Positions 46,775 to 54,506 of a stretch of 64,000 bases of DNA are shown here, one piece after another; the first letter of the stretch is position 1, and every line of letters starts with the position of its first letter. Position numbers and translations under genes: made by a program. Source of the DNA: Terrimonas ginsenosidimutans (GTDB taxonomy: Bacteria; Bacteroidota; Bacteroidia; Chitinophagales; Chitinophagaceae); the NCBI RefSeq assembly GCF_022012415.1, contig NZ_JAKLTR010000025.1:1-64000 (forward strand), written 5' to 3'. The notes beneath the pieces are model-generated. The model had not been told where the DNA came from and ran no database searches. It saw only the letters and a program-made list of their open reading frames with translations.

Positions 46775-46929
46775 CGTTTAGTTACGGTTTGCCTGGCGTA
46801 GAAGTAGCGCGGCGGACGCGGCGATACGCAGCGTACGCAACGTAAACAGCCATAGAACATCTTGTATTTCGCCGCGCTCTCCGCGTATCGCCGCGTTCGC
46901 TGCGTTACTTCAGGGCTGCTAACTAAACG
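46775..46929. repeat. Large nested inverted repeat
   Basis: The outer arms CGTTTAGTTA (46775-46784) and TAACTAAACG (46920-46929) match perfectly. Inside, GAAGTAGCGCGGCGGACGCG (from 46801) pairs imperfectly with the CCGCGTATCGCCGCG...TTACTTC side (46870-46911). A GATTTAATTCC direct repeat flanks the outside. It is rich in CGCGG and ACGC words, like the hairpin at 38.6 kb. Confidence 0.7.
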
Positions 46930-46984
46930 ATAGTGGATTTAATTCCCGCTGTTGAGACATATCTTTTTCACTTCCAATAATTGA

Positions 46985-47043
46985 CAACGCAGATTACGCT
47001 GAAGATCTCCATAACCGGAAGATCATCAGCATAATCTGCGTTG
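46985..47043. repeat. Inverted repeat with CGCAGATTA words
   Basis: Arms CAACGCAGATTA (46985-46996) and TAATCTGCGTTG (47032-47043) match perfectly over 12 bp. Further imperfect pairing (CGCTGAAGATC with GATCATCAGC) continues towards the loop. Confidence 0.75.
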
Positions 47044-47135
47044 CGAATGTGGTCAAAGTGCGACTAAGCACGCATCCCAGGCTGAGCAGGCCAAATCGGC
47101 GTCATCAGCGGGAGTCTACACAAGCCCGGTCAGGA

Positions 47136-50100
47136 CTAGTTTGGCGTAGAATCTTTCGGAGTGCCACTTATGATCGTGCTGCTTCCACCTTCAATGGTTG
47201 AGTTTGGAGCAGTTTTTTGTTTCGAATAACGCTCTTCGATCGCCTCCAGCACTCTCAGGAGAGCCTCGTTGATCGGCGCTTCCGTGCTTGCGATGTCTGC
47301 GCCATAGAGTTCAGGGCGTGTATCGCGCAGATTCTCATAATATCTCTTCTGCTGTTCCATATCCTTGCGAAGATCTTTACGGATCTTGTCGGCGAGATCT
47401 GTTTTGCCTGCTTTGTAAGCGGCTTCCAGATAAAGCAGACCTGTTTGGTTATGGCTGCTGAAGCGGCCGGTCATTGCATACGGAAGATTTTCCGGCAGGA
47501 TACCTGCTTCAACTTTTTCCAGCAATTTCTGCGCGTCGCTTTGTCTGCCGATATCTGCCATGTTACCCGCAGCTTCTGCATAAACAGAACGGATATTCAA
47601 CAGGTGACGGCGGTTCTCTTCATCATAGTAAACGCCGCTTTTACCAGCACCACCGAAGTCGAACTTGGTCATGAGGTTATTGTACATGAAGTCGGTGTTA
47701 TTATCACGGACCGGCGAACCACCCAATCCAATGCGGCGCATCATCGTGTCGGTTGTCCAGTTAGCCTGCGGATATTTGTTCACCACCGGAGTCAGTCGAT
47801 AAGCCATACCGTCTTTGCGGAGGTAAGGGAAGAAGCCCAGTTCTCCGTAAGGAGATGTGAAGTAGATCGGTCTTTTCCATTTGTTGGCTGCGATGATGTT
47901 AAGGATCATCAGGTCGCTACGCAGGAAAGCTTCATTCAGCTTGCCTTGCGGGATCTCGATGAGCATTGGTGCAACGACGCTGTCATCGGCGTTAACGGTT
48001 CCGTTTGCTCTTACCACAGCCTGGTCCACCGGAATGCTGAGGCGTGATACAGGGAATGTTCTTGTGCCAACGTCTCTTCCTGTTTCAGGGTCGAGCATCT
48101 GTTTACCCAATACGGTCTTCATTACGTATTCGAGAGGATAGAACGTGTTCTTATCGGTATTCGGAGCCTGCTGATAGCGCATGTATTCACGGTTGTGACC
48201 TTCGATCTGTTCAGGCGTCCAGATCACATCTACAGAATCAGCCTGGTTAACTTTGGTACGGAGCTGGTTGATATACCAGTCGATACCCAGGAGGCTGTTG
48301 TTGATGATGCGGATGTCGGGGCGGATGCCTTCCACTTCCTGTGCATACCAGAGCGGATAAGTATCGTTATCACCGAAGGTGAAGATGATCGCGTTTGGTG
48401 CACAGCTTTCGAGATAATCTTTTGCCAGATCCGGAGCGAGTGTTTTGCTGCTGCGGTCATGATCATCCCATTCCTGTTGCGCCATCAGTACGGGTACTCC
48501 AAGGCAGATGATACCTGCTACGAGGTTGAGCATTTTCCAGTTTTGTCCGCCTGATGAGAGTGCGCGTGATAAGAGCGTGATGATCGCTGTTACGGCGGCA
48601 AACAAGGCAGTGACAAACACGCCTGTCATGAATACGCTGCCGGCAGAACCACGCAATGAGGCCATGATGGTGATGAGGAATGTGAGTGCCGATCCATAGG
48701 CCAGTACATTTTTGAATGTAAGCTGATCTGCTTTCTCCCTGGCCATCTTCACAAAGGCGACCACCGCAAGGCCGATCCAGATCGCGAAGGCATAGAACGA
48801 TCCCACGAAGGCGTAGTCACGTTCCCTTGGCTGATTCCCTGGCTGGTTAAGATACAGAACGATCGCGACGCCGGTAAAGAAGAACAGCAGGAAGCTGACG
48901 ATCCAGTCTTTCCGGTTCTTCAGGAACTGATACACGCAGCCGACGATACCAAGTATGAATGGCAGCATGTACAGTTTGTTATGTGCTTTATTGTTTTTCA
49001 GGCTGTCTGGCAGCATGGTTTGGTCGCCCAGACGGTTGTTATCGATAAATGGTATTCCACTGATCCAGTTTCCATCGCGTACGGCGCCCATGCCCTGGAC
49101 ATCATTCTGTTTACCGGCAAAGTTCCAGAGGAAATAACGCCAGTACATGGTACTCATCTGGTAGGTGAAGAACCATTCCATGTTATCGCGGTAAGTAGGG
49201 GCTTCATATTTTCCGGTCTGCTGATCCTGTCCCAGACCAAGCCATTGAGCATAGAAAGAAGCGTGGTATTGATCATTGCTGGCGTCCCAGACACGTGGGA
49301 ACAATTGCATGTCTTTGCTTTCATAGCGGTATTCGAGCGAGCGTCCAACCGCTTCATACTTCTTTTCGCCTTTTACATATTTCTGTTCTCCGTAGATATA
49401 GGGATCGCTACGGTCGATCTCTGCGGAGAAATGTGGTCCGTATACCAGCGGAGCGCTACCATATTGTTCGCGGCTGAGATAGTAAACAAGGTTGATCGGG
49501 TTGTCAACGTTGTTCATATCGATCGCCGGGTTTGCGTTGGAGCGGATCAGTGCGGTGAAATAGATAAAGTAGCCGAGCATCATGAATGCATAGCACCAAA
49601 GGCTAAGTTTGAGTATGCGGAGTGCAGCAGCTTTCATGAAGTATCCAAGCAGGGCGGCAACGCCAACGAGCAGGATGAACTTGATGATCATCATGCCGCC
49701 TTCAGCCGTTGCTATGAATGGCCATGCTGAGATCACCAGGAAGAGTGCGAACCAGACGATCACTTTAGTCTGGTTGAATGATTTCTCTTTGAAAGTAAGC
49801 GCCCATCCGATCAATACTGCAAGCAAGATGAAATAGATAGTAAATCCGGAGAAGAAAGGCAGGCCGACAGAGTTTACAAAGAATACGTCGAAGATACCTG
49901 CTGCCTTCATTGAGTATTGTATAACTACCACCTGTACGATACCGGTGATCAGACAGCCGATCAGGAAGGCGACAATGGCTCCTTTGGTTGTAGGTTTTGT
50001 ATAGTGACGGTAGTAGTAGATCATTACGATCGCAGGGATCGTCAGGAGGTTCAGCAAGTGAACACCGATAGACAGCCCCATCATAAAGAACAGGAAGATG

Positions 50101-50654
50101 ATCCATCTGTCTGCGCGCAGACGTCCGGCAAGATCATTTCCTGCATGTTCATCAGCATGTTCCCATTTCAGCATACACCAGAATACGAGTGCGGTAAAGA
50201 AGGAGGATAGTGCGTACACCTCACCTTCCACAGCACTGTACCAGAATGAATCACTGAAGTTGTATGCGAGTGCACCGACCACACCTGCGGCCATGGTGGT
50301 GAAAAGTTGCTGACCGGACAATTGTTCCCCGGCGGTTACAAACATTTTGCGGGCGAAATGGGTCACACTCCAGAAAAGGAACAGAACAGTAGCGGCACTG
50401 GCGAGGGCACTCATGAAGTTCACCGCATTGGCTGCTGTTTGTCCATCACTGCCAAAAAGGATAATAAAAAAACGGCCGAGCAATACGAATACCGGGGCTC
50501 CGGGAGGGTGAGGGAGCTGAACTTTATAGGCGCTGGCGACAAATTCGCCGCAATCCCATAAGCTGCCTCTGGCCTCGCGGGTTAACATATACGTTGCAAG
50601 TGAAACCAGGAACACCGCCCATCCGGTAAGGTTATTGACTTTTCTGAAGTTCAT
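47136..50654 (-). CDS. DUF2723 (TMEM260-like) multi-pass membrane protein
   Basis: A protein of about 1172 aa when started at MNFRKVNNLTGW (50654). The N-terminal DUF2723 domain has the hallmark SLWDCGEFVASAYKVQLPHPPG after the first helix. It has about a dozen or more transmembrane helices to about residue 700, of GT-C glycosyltransferase type. A large C-terminal soluble part (about 730-1172) carries FTFGDNDTYPLWYAQEVEG and a helical tail. The human relative TMEM260 is a protein O-mannosyltransferase. In Bacteroidota the family is linked by analogy with protein or envelope glycosylation, which is inference here. It is monocistronic with a candidate promoter 25 bp upstream. Confidence 0.88.
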   Translation of the reverse strand: MNFRKVNNLTGWAVFLVSLATYMLTREARGSLWDCGEFVASAYKVQLPHPPGAPVFVLLGRFFIILFGSDGQTAANAVNFMSALASAATVLFLFWSVTHFARKMFVTAGEQLSGQQLFTTMAAGVVGALAYNFSDSFWYSAVEGEVYALSSFFTALVFWCMLKWEHADEHAGNDLAGRLRADRWIIFLFFMMGLSIGVHLLNLLTIPAIVMIYYYRHYTKPTTKGAIVAFLIGCLITGIVQVVVIQYSMKAAGIFDVFFVNSVGLPFFSGFTIYFILLAVLIGWALTFKEKSFNQTKVIVWFALFLVISAWPFIATAEGGMMIIKFILLVGVAALLGYFMKAAALRILKLSLWCYAFMMLGYFIYFTALIRSNANPAIDMNNVDNPINLVYYLSREQYGSAPLVYGPHFSAEIDRSDPYIYGEQKYVKGEKKYEAVGRSLEYRYESKDMQLFPRVWDASNDQYHASFYAQWLGLGQDQQTGKYEAPTYRDNMEWFFTYQMSTMYWRYFLWNFAGKQNDVQGMGAVRDGNWISGIPFIDNNRLGDQTMLPDSLKNNKAHNKLYMLPFILGIVGCVYQFLKNRKDWIVSFLLFFFTGVAIVLYLNQPGNQPRERDYAFVGSFYAFAIWIGLAVVAFVKMAREKADQLTFKNVLAYGSALTFLITIMASLRGSAGSVFMTGVFVTALFAAVTAIITLLSRALSSGGQNWKMLNLVAGIICLGVPVLMAQQEWDDHDRSSKTLAPDLAKDYLESCAPNAIIFTFGDNDTYPLWYAQEVEGIRPDIRIINNSLLGIDWYINQLRTKVNQADSVDVIWTPEQIEGHNREYMRYQQAPNTDKNTFYPLEYVMKTVLGKQMLDPETGRDVGTRTFPVSRLSIPVDQAVVRANGTVNADDSVVAPMLIEIPQGKLNEAFLRSDLMILNIIAANKWKRPIYFTSPYGELGFFPYLRKDGMAYRLTPVVNKYPQANWTTDTMMRRIGLGGSPVRDNNTDFMYNNLMTKFDFGGAGKSGVYYDEENRRHLLNIRSVYAEAAGNMADIGRQSDAQKLLEKVEAGILPENLPYAMTGRFSSHNQTGLLYLEAAYKAGKTDLADKIRKDLRKDMEQQKRYYENLRDTRPELYGADIASTEAPINEALLRVLEAIEERYSKQKTAPNSTIEGGSSTIISGTPKDSTPN

Positions 50655-50999
50655 ACAGGGGTTTATTTTGAAAGAAAGCAAAAATAGGGGTTACGGGGCT
50701 GAAAATTACACCTTTCGTAGTTCGCCTGACAGAGGAATGGCCGCCTGAGTGGATTGATGGCCGATGAACGATGGCCGATGGCCGAAATACCTGTCTGACA
50801 GTCTGTTTTGCCGTTTTGTTATTGGAAAGTAAAAATACTAACCAGGAGATACTTCGTAGAGACGGTGTGAGTCATCTAAAATAATATTCTGTTAAAGTTT
50901 GGGATGCTATCGAACCGATTTTTTGAAAGCGATGGTGGCCGATATCGGTCATCCGCCATTAGTCATCTGTATTTGCAAAGCTCCGGCGGACTGAGTCGT
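50655..50999. other. Intergenic stretch with GGCCGATG words
   Basis: No gene is supported; an ORF from 50904 on the plus strand is antisense to the SAM hydrolase-like gene. The part 50679-50686 is a candidate promoter for the DUF2723 gene. At 50757-50785 there are four variants of GGCCGATGAACGATGGCC, the word also found at 54.3 kb. A GATATCGGTCATCCGCCAT word lies near 50940. The segment 50800-50900 is A/T-rich and unremarkable. Confidence 0.5.
50679..50686 (-). promoter_or_regulatory. Candidate -7 box for the DUF2723 gene
   Basis: On the minus strand the sequence is TATTTTTG, a match to the Bacteroidota -7 consensus TAnnTTTG, 25 bp upstream of the start codon. The -33 TTG is not clean (TTTC at the right distance), so the call is weak. 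Confidence 0.35.
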
Positions 51000-51827
51000 T
51001 TATCCGAAGTGAACGCGGACAGTCTGATACGACAGCTGTCCCTGCATCCGGCTGAAAGCCTGGGAGCTTTTTTCGGAGAATCCTTTGAGGCCAAAGAGGC
51101 CGGCGGCATTTCCTTTATTGATGGCGATCTCCAGGTAGCCGGCGCTGTTGAAAAGTGCGAGTTTTTCGCCTTCGGGAACATCAGCATAGGATTCGCTGAT
51201 CTTGTCGATCACTTCATCGCGTTTGAATACGATCCGGAAGGCGCGGCCTTTACGTTGCTCTTCGAACTGTTCGTGAGTGATATTGACAATGACGTTCTCG
51301 AAATTGTCGATAAAGATGATCTGGCCTTCGATAAAGTTTTCATCGAGGGCAGGGCGGAGATGACGCTTCTCCATATATACAGGGTCTGGCAGGCCGATCT
51401 CCCGGATGGCTACTCCCTGAACAAGTTGGTTGACGGCATTCGCCATTACGGCCGTCAGTGAGATGGTGTTCCGGGGTTTTGATCTTTCCAGTGGTATACC
51501 GATCACCATTTCGGGCGTTTCTTCCAGGATCATCGTGAGAAGGCCATTGTCTGCACAAAGAAGGTACTGGTTATTGTGAAATGCCAGGAGCAGTTGTTCC
51601 GGCTTTTTCTCAAAGAGGTTCACTAGGATCAGGTGATACGTAAAATCCGGGGAATTGCGGATCGCGCTGCGGCAAACATAAGCTGCCTGCGGATAGTTGA
51701 ATGGCGGAATATTATGGGAGATGTCTACGATCTGAAAATCGGGATTGATCTGCAATAATTGCGCTTTCACCACCCCCACCAGGTAGTCAGGACTGCCAAT
51801 ATCTGATGTGAGGGTGAGAAGGGGCAT
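51000..51827 (-). CDS. SAM hydroxide adenosyltransferase (SAM hydrolase/chlorinase-like)
   Basis: A 275-aa cytosolic enzyme of the fluorinase/chlorinase superfamily. Most bacterial members hydrolyse S-adenosylmethionine to adenosine and methionine rather than halogenate. N-terminal motifs are LTLTSDIGSPDYLVGVVKAQ and IVDISHNIPPFN. Later ones are LCADNGLLTMIL and, in the C-terminal domain, QIIFIDNFENVIVNIT and FNSAGYLEIAINKGNAAGLFG. The NFEN and G-YLEIA elements mark SAM binding at the trimer interface. Length is normal. Start ATG 51827. It is downstream of the SDR gene on the same strand, with a repeat between them. Confidence 0.88.
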   Translation of the reverse strand: MPLLTLTSDIGSPDYLVGVVKAQLLQINPDFQIVDISHNIPPFNYPQAAYVCRSAIRNSPDFTYHLILVNLFEKKPEQLLLAFHNNQYLLCADNGLLTMILEETPEMVIGIPLERSKPRNTISLTAVMANAVNQLVQGVAIREIGLPDPVYMEKRHLRPALDENFIEGQIIFIDNFENVIVNITHEQFEEQRKGRAFRIVFKRDEVIDKISESYADVPEGEKLALFNSAGYLEIAINKGNAAGLFGLKGFSEKSSQAFSRMQGQLSYQTVRVHFG

Positions 51828-51839
51828 AGGGCGATCGAA

Positions 51840-51993
51840 AAGGTTTTAAAGGTTTAAGAGTTTGAGCGTTTGAGGGTTTAAGGCTTCGAAAGGTCAGTGG
51901 CTTGAAGAAGTAGTAAATCACGAAATTAAGCTACAAAAGCCCATTACATCCAGCGAACGTTTAAACTTTAAAACTTTTAAACGCTTAAACTTT
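51840..51993. repeat. Inverted AGTTTAAA-type word repeat
   Basis: The left arm (51840-51882) consists of TTTAAAGGTTTAAGAGTTTG-like words. The right arm (51957-51993) has their complements (AAACTTTAAAACTTTTAAACG). The intervening 75 bp has no feature. It separates two co-directional minus-strand genes and touches the 3' end of the SDR gene. Confidence 0.75.
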
Positions 51994-51997
51994 ATTT

Positions 51998-52807
51998 CTA
52001 CTTGATGAGTTGTCCTTTTTTGAAGAAAAACCGGTGTGTAAGTTTATCTGCCAGTTTAGGAAAGAATTTATTCAGGAAGATGGTTTGTTTGCCTTGTAAA
52101 GTCAGCACCAGTGTTCTTTTCTTTTTCTGGATGGAACGCAGGATGTGTTTGGCGCATTCTTCGGCGCTCATCATTTTTGATTCGTCCATGGATGTTTCTC
52201 CGTGAGACTGGCCGTCTTTATTAAGAGCGGCATGACGGATATTGGAAGCGGTGAAGCCCGGGCAGACCCACATTACGTGAACGCCGTCGTCCATCAGCTC
52301 AGTTTTGATGGCTTCGAGCCATCCCTGCAGGGCGAATTTGCTGGCGGAATAAGCGTTCCGTCCGGGCAATCCGCGATATCCGGCGATGGATGATACGCCG
52401 ACGATCGTTCCCTTTCTTTCGATCAGGGAATTGAGCGCGTATTTTGTGCAATACACTGCTCCAAAAAAGTTGATCTCCATAACTTTTTTGGTCACTTCGG
52501 TTGTGGAATCTTTCAGAAGGGCGCGCATTGAAACGCCCGCATTATTGATAAGGACATCTATACCGCCAAAGAACTTGATAGTAGTTTCCATAAAGCGTCT
52601 GCAATCATTTTCGCTGCTGACGTCGGCCACCATTGTATGAAGAGGAGATGATGGATAAGAAGCCTGTAAACGGTACAGTTTATCGTGATCACGGCCGCAG
52701 GTAGCCACTTTGGCGCCAGCCATCAACAGGTCGTCAACCAATGCTTTTCCAATCCCGTCGGTTCCGCCCGTCACCACTACCACCTTATCTTTAAAGTATG
52801 AATCCAT
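51998..52807 (-). CDS. Short-chain dehydrogenase/reductase
   Basis: A 269-aa classical SDR. The cofactor motif is TGGTDGIGKAL. NNAG is in DVLINNAGVSM. The catalytic serine is in VSSIAGYRG, and the YxxxK site in NAYSASKFALQG. A basic hydrophobic C-terminus (KLADKLTHRFFFKKGQLIK) may touch the membrane, as in 3-ketosphinganine or retinol-type SDRs. Substrate cannot be read. Start ATG 52807. It is divergent from the HipA-like gene, with nested hairpins between. Confidence 0.88.
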   Translation of the reverse strand: MDSYFKDKVVVVTGGTDGIGKALVDDLLMAGAKVATCGRDHDKLYRLQASYPSSPLHTMVADVSSENDCRRFMETTIKFFGGIDVLINNAGVSMRALLKDSTTEVTKKVMEINFFGAVYCTKYALNSLIERKGTIVGVSSIAGYRGLPGRNAYSASKFALQGWLEAIKTELMDDGVHVMWVCPGFTASNIRHAALNKDGQSHGETSMDESKMMSAEECAKHILRSIQKKKRTLVLTLQGKQTIFLNKFFPKLADKLTHRFFFKKGQLIK

Positions 52808-52883
52808 GCGAGTGTTTTTCTAACGCAAACCTACTTTAAAATCGGGAAGAATCGGCTGTTGGGTGGTGGTTAATGTTGGTTAA

Positions 52884-53075
52884 GTGAGAGAGACCGCAGA
52901 CGGTCGTCTGTATTGATCACTCTTTCGTCAATTAGCAGCAGAGGGGCATGAGGCGCCAGGCTGTCAATTAATGGATGGTTGGCGAAGCAGGAGCGCAGCG
53001 GGCGCTGCGTTCCTGCTACGCCAACCAGTTCGTTAGTTGAAGGCTATGGTAACGTGTGAGGGCGGTCTCTCTCAC
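52884..53075. repeat. Nested inverted repeats between divergent genes
   Basis: The outer arms GTGAGAGAGACCGC (52884-52897) and GCGGTCTCTCTCAC (53062-53075) are perfect over 14 bp, 164 nt apart. An inner hairpin spans 52976-53027: TGGTTGGCG pairs with CGCCAACCA, then AGCAGG with CCTGCT and CGCAGC with GCTGCG. It lies upstream of both genes, so it is not a terminator for either; it could be regulatory or structural. Confidence 0.8.
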
Positions 53076-53097
53076 CCAAATACATTAATTTGCCAGC

Positions 53098-53889
53098 ATG
53101 AACCCGATTGAAATAAGAACCGTGAACACGACACGCTATGTGACGCCATTGCGCGAAGGTGGTTCACTGCCCGCTATCGCCGAAGCGGACGATGGTTTTC
53201 TGTATGTGCTGAAATTCCGTGGCGCAGGGCAGGGCGTTAAAGCCCTGATCGCTGACCTGATCGGAGGAGAGCTGGCGCGTGCAGCAGGACTGAAGATACC
53301 TGAGATCGTTTTTGCAAATCTTGACGAGGCCTTTGGGAGAACGGAGCCTGATTGGGAGATACAGGAATTATTGCGGAAAAGCGAAGGGATGAACCTCGGA
53401 TTGCATTATCTCTCCGGCGCGATCACCTTTGATCCCGCCGTGAATAAACCCGACGCGATGCTGGCATCAAACATCGTATGGCTTGATTGCCTGCTGACGA
53501 ATGTCGACCGCACTGCCCGGAATACGAACATGCTGATCTGGAAAAGAGAACTCTGGCTGATCGATCACGGTGCATCGCTTTATTTTCATCATTCCTGGGA
53601 TAACTGGAAGGAACAGGCTTTGCGGCCTTTTGTGCAGGTGAAAGATCATGTGTTGCTACCGTGGGCTACTGAGCTGAAAGAGGCGGGAGAACAGTTCAAA
53701 GCGATCTTTACGCCCGAAAGGATCAGGGCCATACTTGCCATCGTACCAGATGAATGGTTGCTGGCGGAGCATTTTGATACAACAGCGGCAGAGATCCGCG
53801 AAGTATATGAACAGTTTTTGATCACCCGGATCAACTCATCCGAAATTTTTGTAAAAGAAGCGCAAAATGCAAGAGAAGCACTTGTTTGA
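53098..53889 (+). CDS. HipA-like kinase-fold protein
   Basis: A 263-aa protein of the HipA_2 type, with a kinase-like fold. It has an N-terminal lobe (VLKFRGAGQGVKALIADLIGGE), the catalytic-loop-like NVDRTARNTNM (D and N for ATP/metal), and the metal-binding turn LIDHGASLYFHH. It is shorter than classic HipA (about 440 aa) and has no HipB-like helix-turn-helix gene upstream. Instead its 3' end overlaps a DUF3037 gene by 23 bp. This HipA_2/DUF3037 pairing recurs in bacteria, and its function is not established. Start ATG 53098. Confidence 0.82.
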   Translation: MNPIEIRTVNTTRYVTPLREGGSLPAIAEADDGFLYVLKFRGAGQGVKALIADLIGGELARAAGLKIPEIVFANLDEAFGRTEPDWEIQELLRKSEGMNLGLHYLSGAITFDPAVNKPDAMLASNIVWLDCLLTNVDRTARNTNMLIWKRELWLIDHGASLYFHHSWDNWKEQALRPFVQVKDHVLLPWATELKEAGEQFKAIFTPERIRAILAIVPDEWLLAEHFDTTAAEIREVYEQFLITRINSSEIFVKEAQNAREALV

Positions 53890-54253
53890 ATATGCCGTAG
53901 TCCGCGTTGTGCCACGGGTGGAAAGAGAAGAATTTATCAATGCAGGGATCATCCTGTATTGCCGCGACCAGCGTTTTCTTGGCGTAATGATCTCTGTTGA
54001 TGAACAACGGCTGCATGCGCTTTGCCCTTTGCTGGATATAGATGAGCTGAGAGAACACCTTCTTGCGTTCGAACAGATCGCGCTGGGAAACAAAGAGGCG
54101 GGGCCGATTGCAAAACTCGATCTTGCGGGAAGGTTCCGCTGGCTGACCGCCACCAGGAGTACCGTTGTGCAGGCGTCCAAAGTCCATCCCGGTCTCTGCA
54201 CTGATGCCGGTGAAATGCTGGAGAGGTTGCATGGGCAGCTGGTGAAGTGTTGA
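53867..54253 (+). CDS. DUF3037 protein overlapping the HipA-like gene
   Basis: A 128-aa soluble protein. The opening LFEYAVVRVVPRVEREEFINAGI with the following ILYCRDQRFLGVMI is characteristic of DUF3037. The later part is helical with ARFRWLTATRSTVVQASKVHPG-like sequence (residues about 95-118), conserved in the family. It overlaps the HipA-like gene by 23 bp in another frame, which forces co-translation. Function unknown; it may be the partner or substrate of the kinase-like protein. Confidence 0.82.
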   Translation: MQEKHLFEYAVVRVVPRVEREEFINAGIILYCRDQRFLGVMISVDEQRLHALCPLLDIDELREHLLAFEQIALGNKEAGPIAKLDLAGRFRWLTATRSTVVQASKVHPGLCTDAGEMLERLHGQLVKC

Positions 54254-54427
54254 TCGTTGTCCGTTGACCGTTGACCGTTGACCGATGACCGATGGCCGAT
54301 GGCCGATGACCGTTGCCTGATAAATGAAGTTTTGGTCTGCAACAACTGGTCAATGAAGGATAAATATCAATAAAGGGGATTTCCGGACAACGGACAACGG
54401 ACAACGGACAACGGATACCGGACAACG
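54251..54427. repeat. Inverted CCGTTGA/GGACAACG word repeat
   Basis: The left arm (about 54251-54317) runs GTCCGTTGACCGTTGACCG and then GATGACCGATGGCCGATGGCC. The right arm (54382-54427) has GGACAACG in four or more tandem copies. The words are the same as at 35.7-35.9 kb and 50.76 kb. It lies between the DUF3037 gene and the co-directional serine hydrolase gene. Confidence 0.8.
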
Positions 54428-54506
54428 AAAAAAATGTGAGGGATGGCAATGAGAGCTTCGCTATCTGTCGTTAACTTTCGCCACCATTTATACTATCATA
54501 CAAGCC

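Larger units (their letters stand above)
46191..47135. other. 945-bp non-coding stretch rich in hairpins
   Basis: No gene is supported on either strand. From the left it holds TTTAAAAGTTTAAAG words (46355-46371), a small CCTGA/TCAGG hairpin (46397-46411), and a run of CGTC words (46620-46660). A large GC-rich inverted repeat spans 46775-46929, followed by a second (46985-47043) and a last block (47060-47117) with AGCAGGCCAAATCGGCGTC. I looked for RNase P RNA and tmRNA hallmarks and saw none. It separates the VWA gene (start side) from the end of the DUF2723 gene, so most of it is a 3' region. Confidence 0.5.

Noticed and set aside
46191-47135. RNase P RNA or tmRNA in the long gap
   Set aside because: Conserved core sequences of either RNA were not seen on either strand.
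48981-49730. Long plus-strand frame (249 codons) over the DUF2723 gene, and similar ones at 47217 and 50904
   Set aside because: All are antisense to well-supported genes, with no signal, motif or domain.
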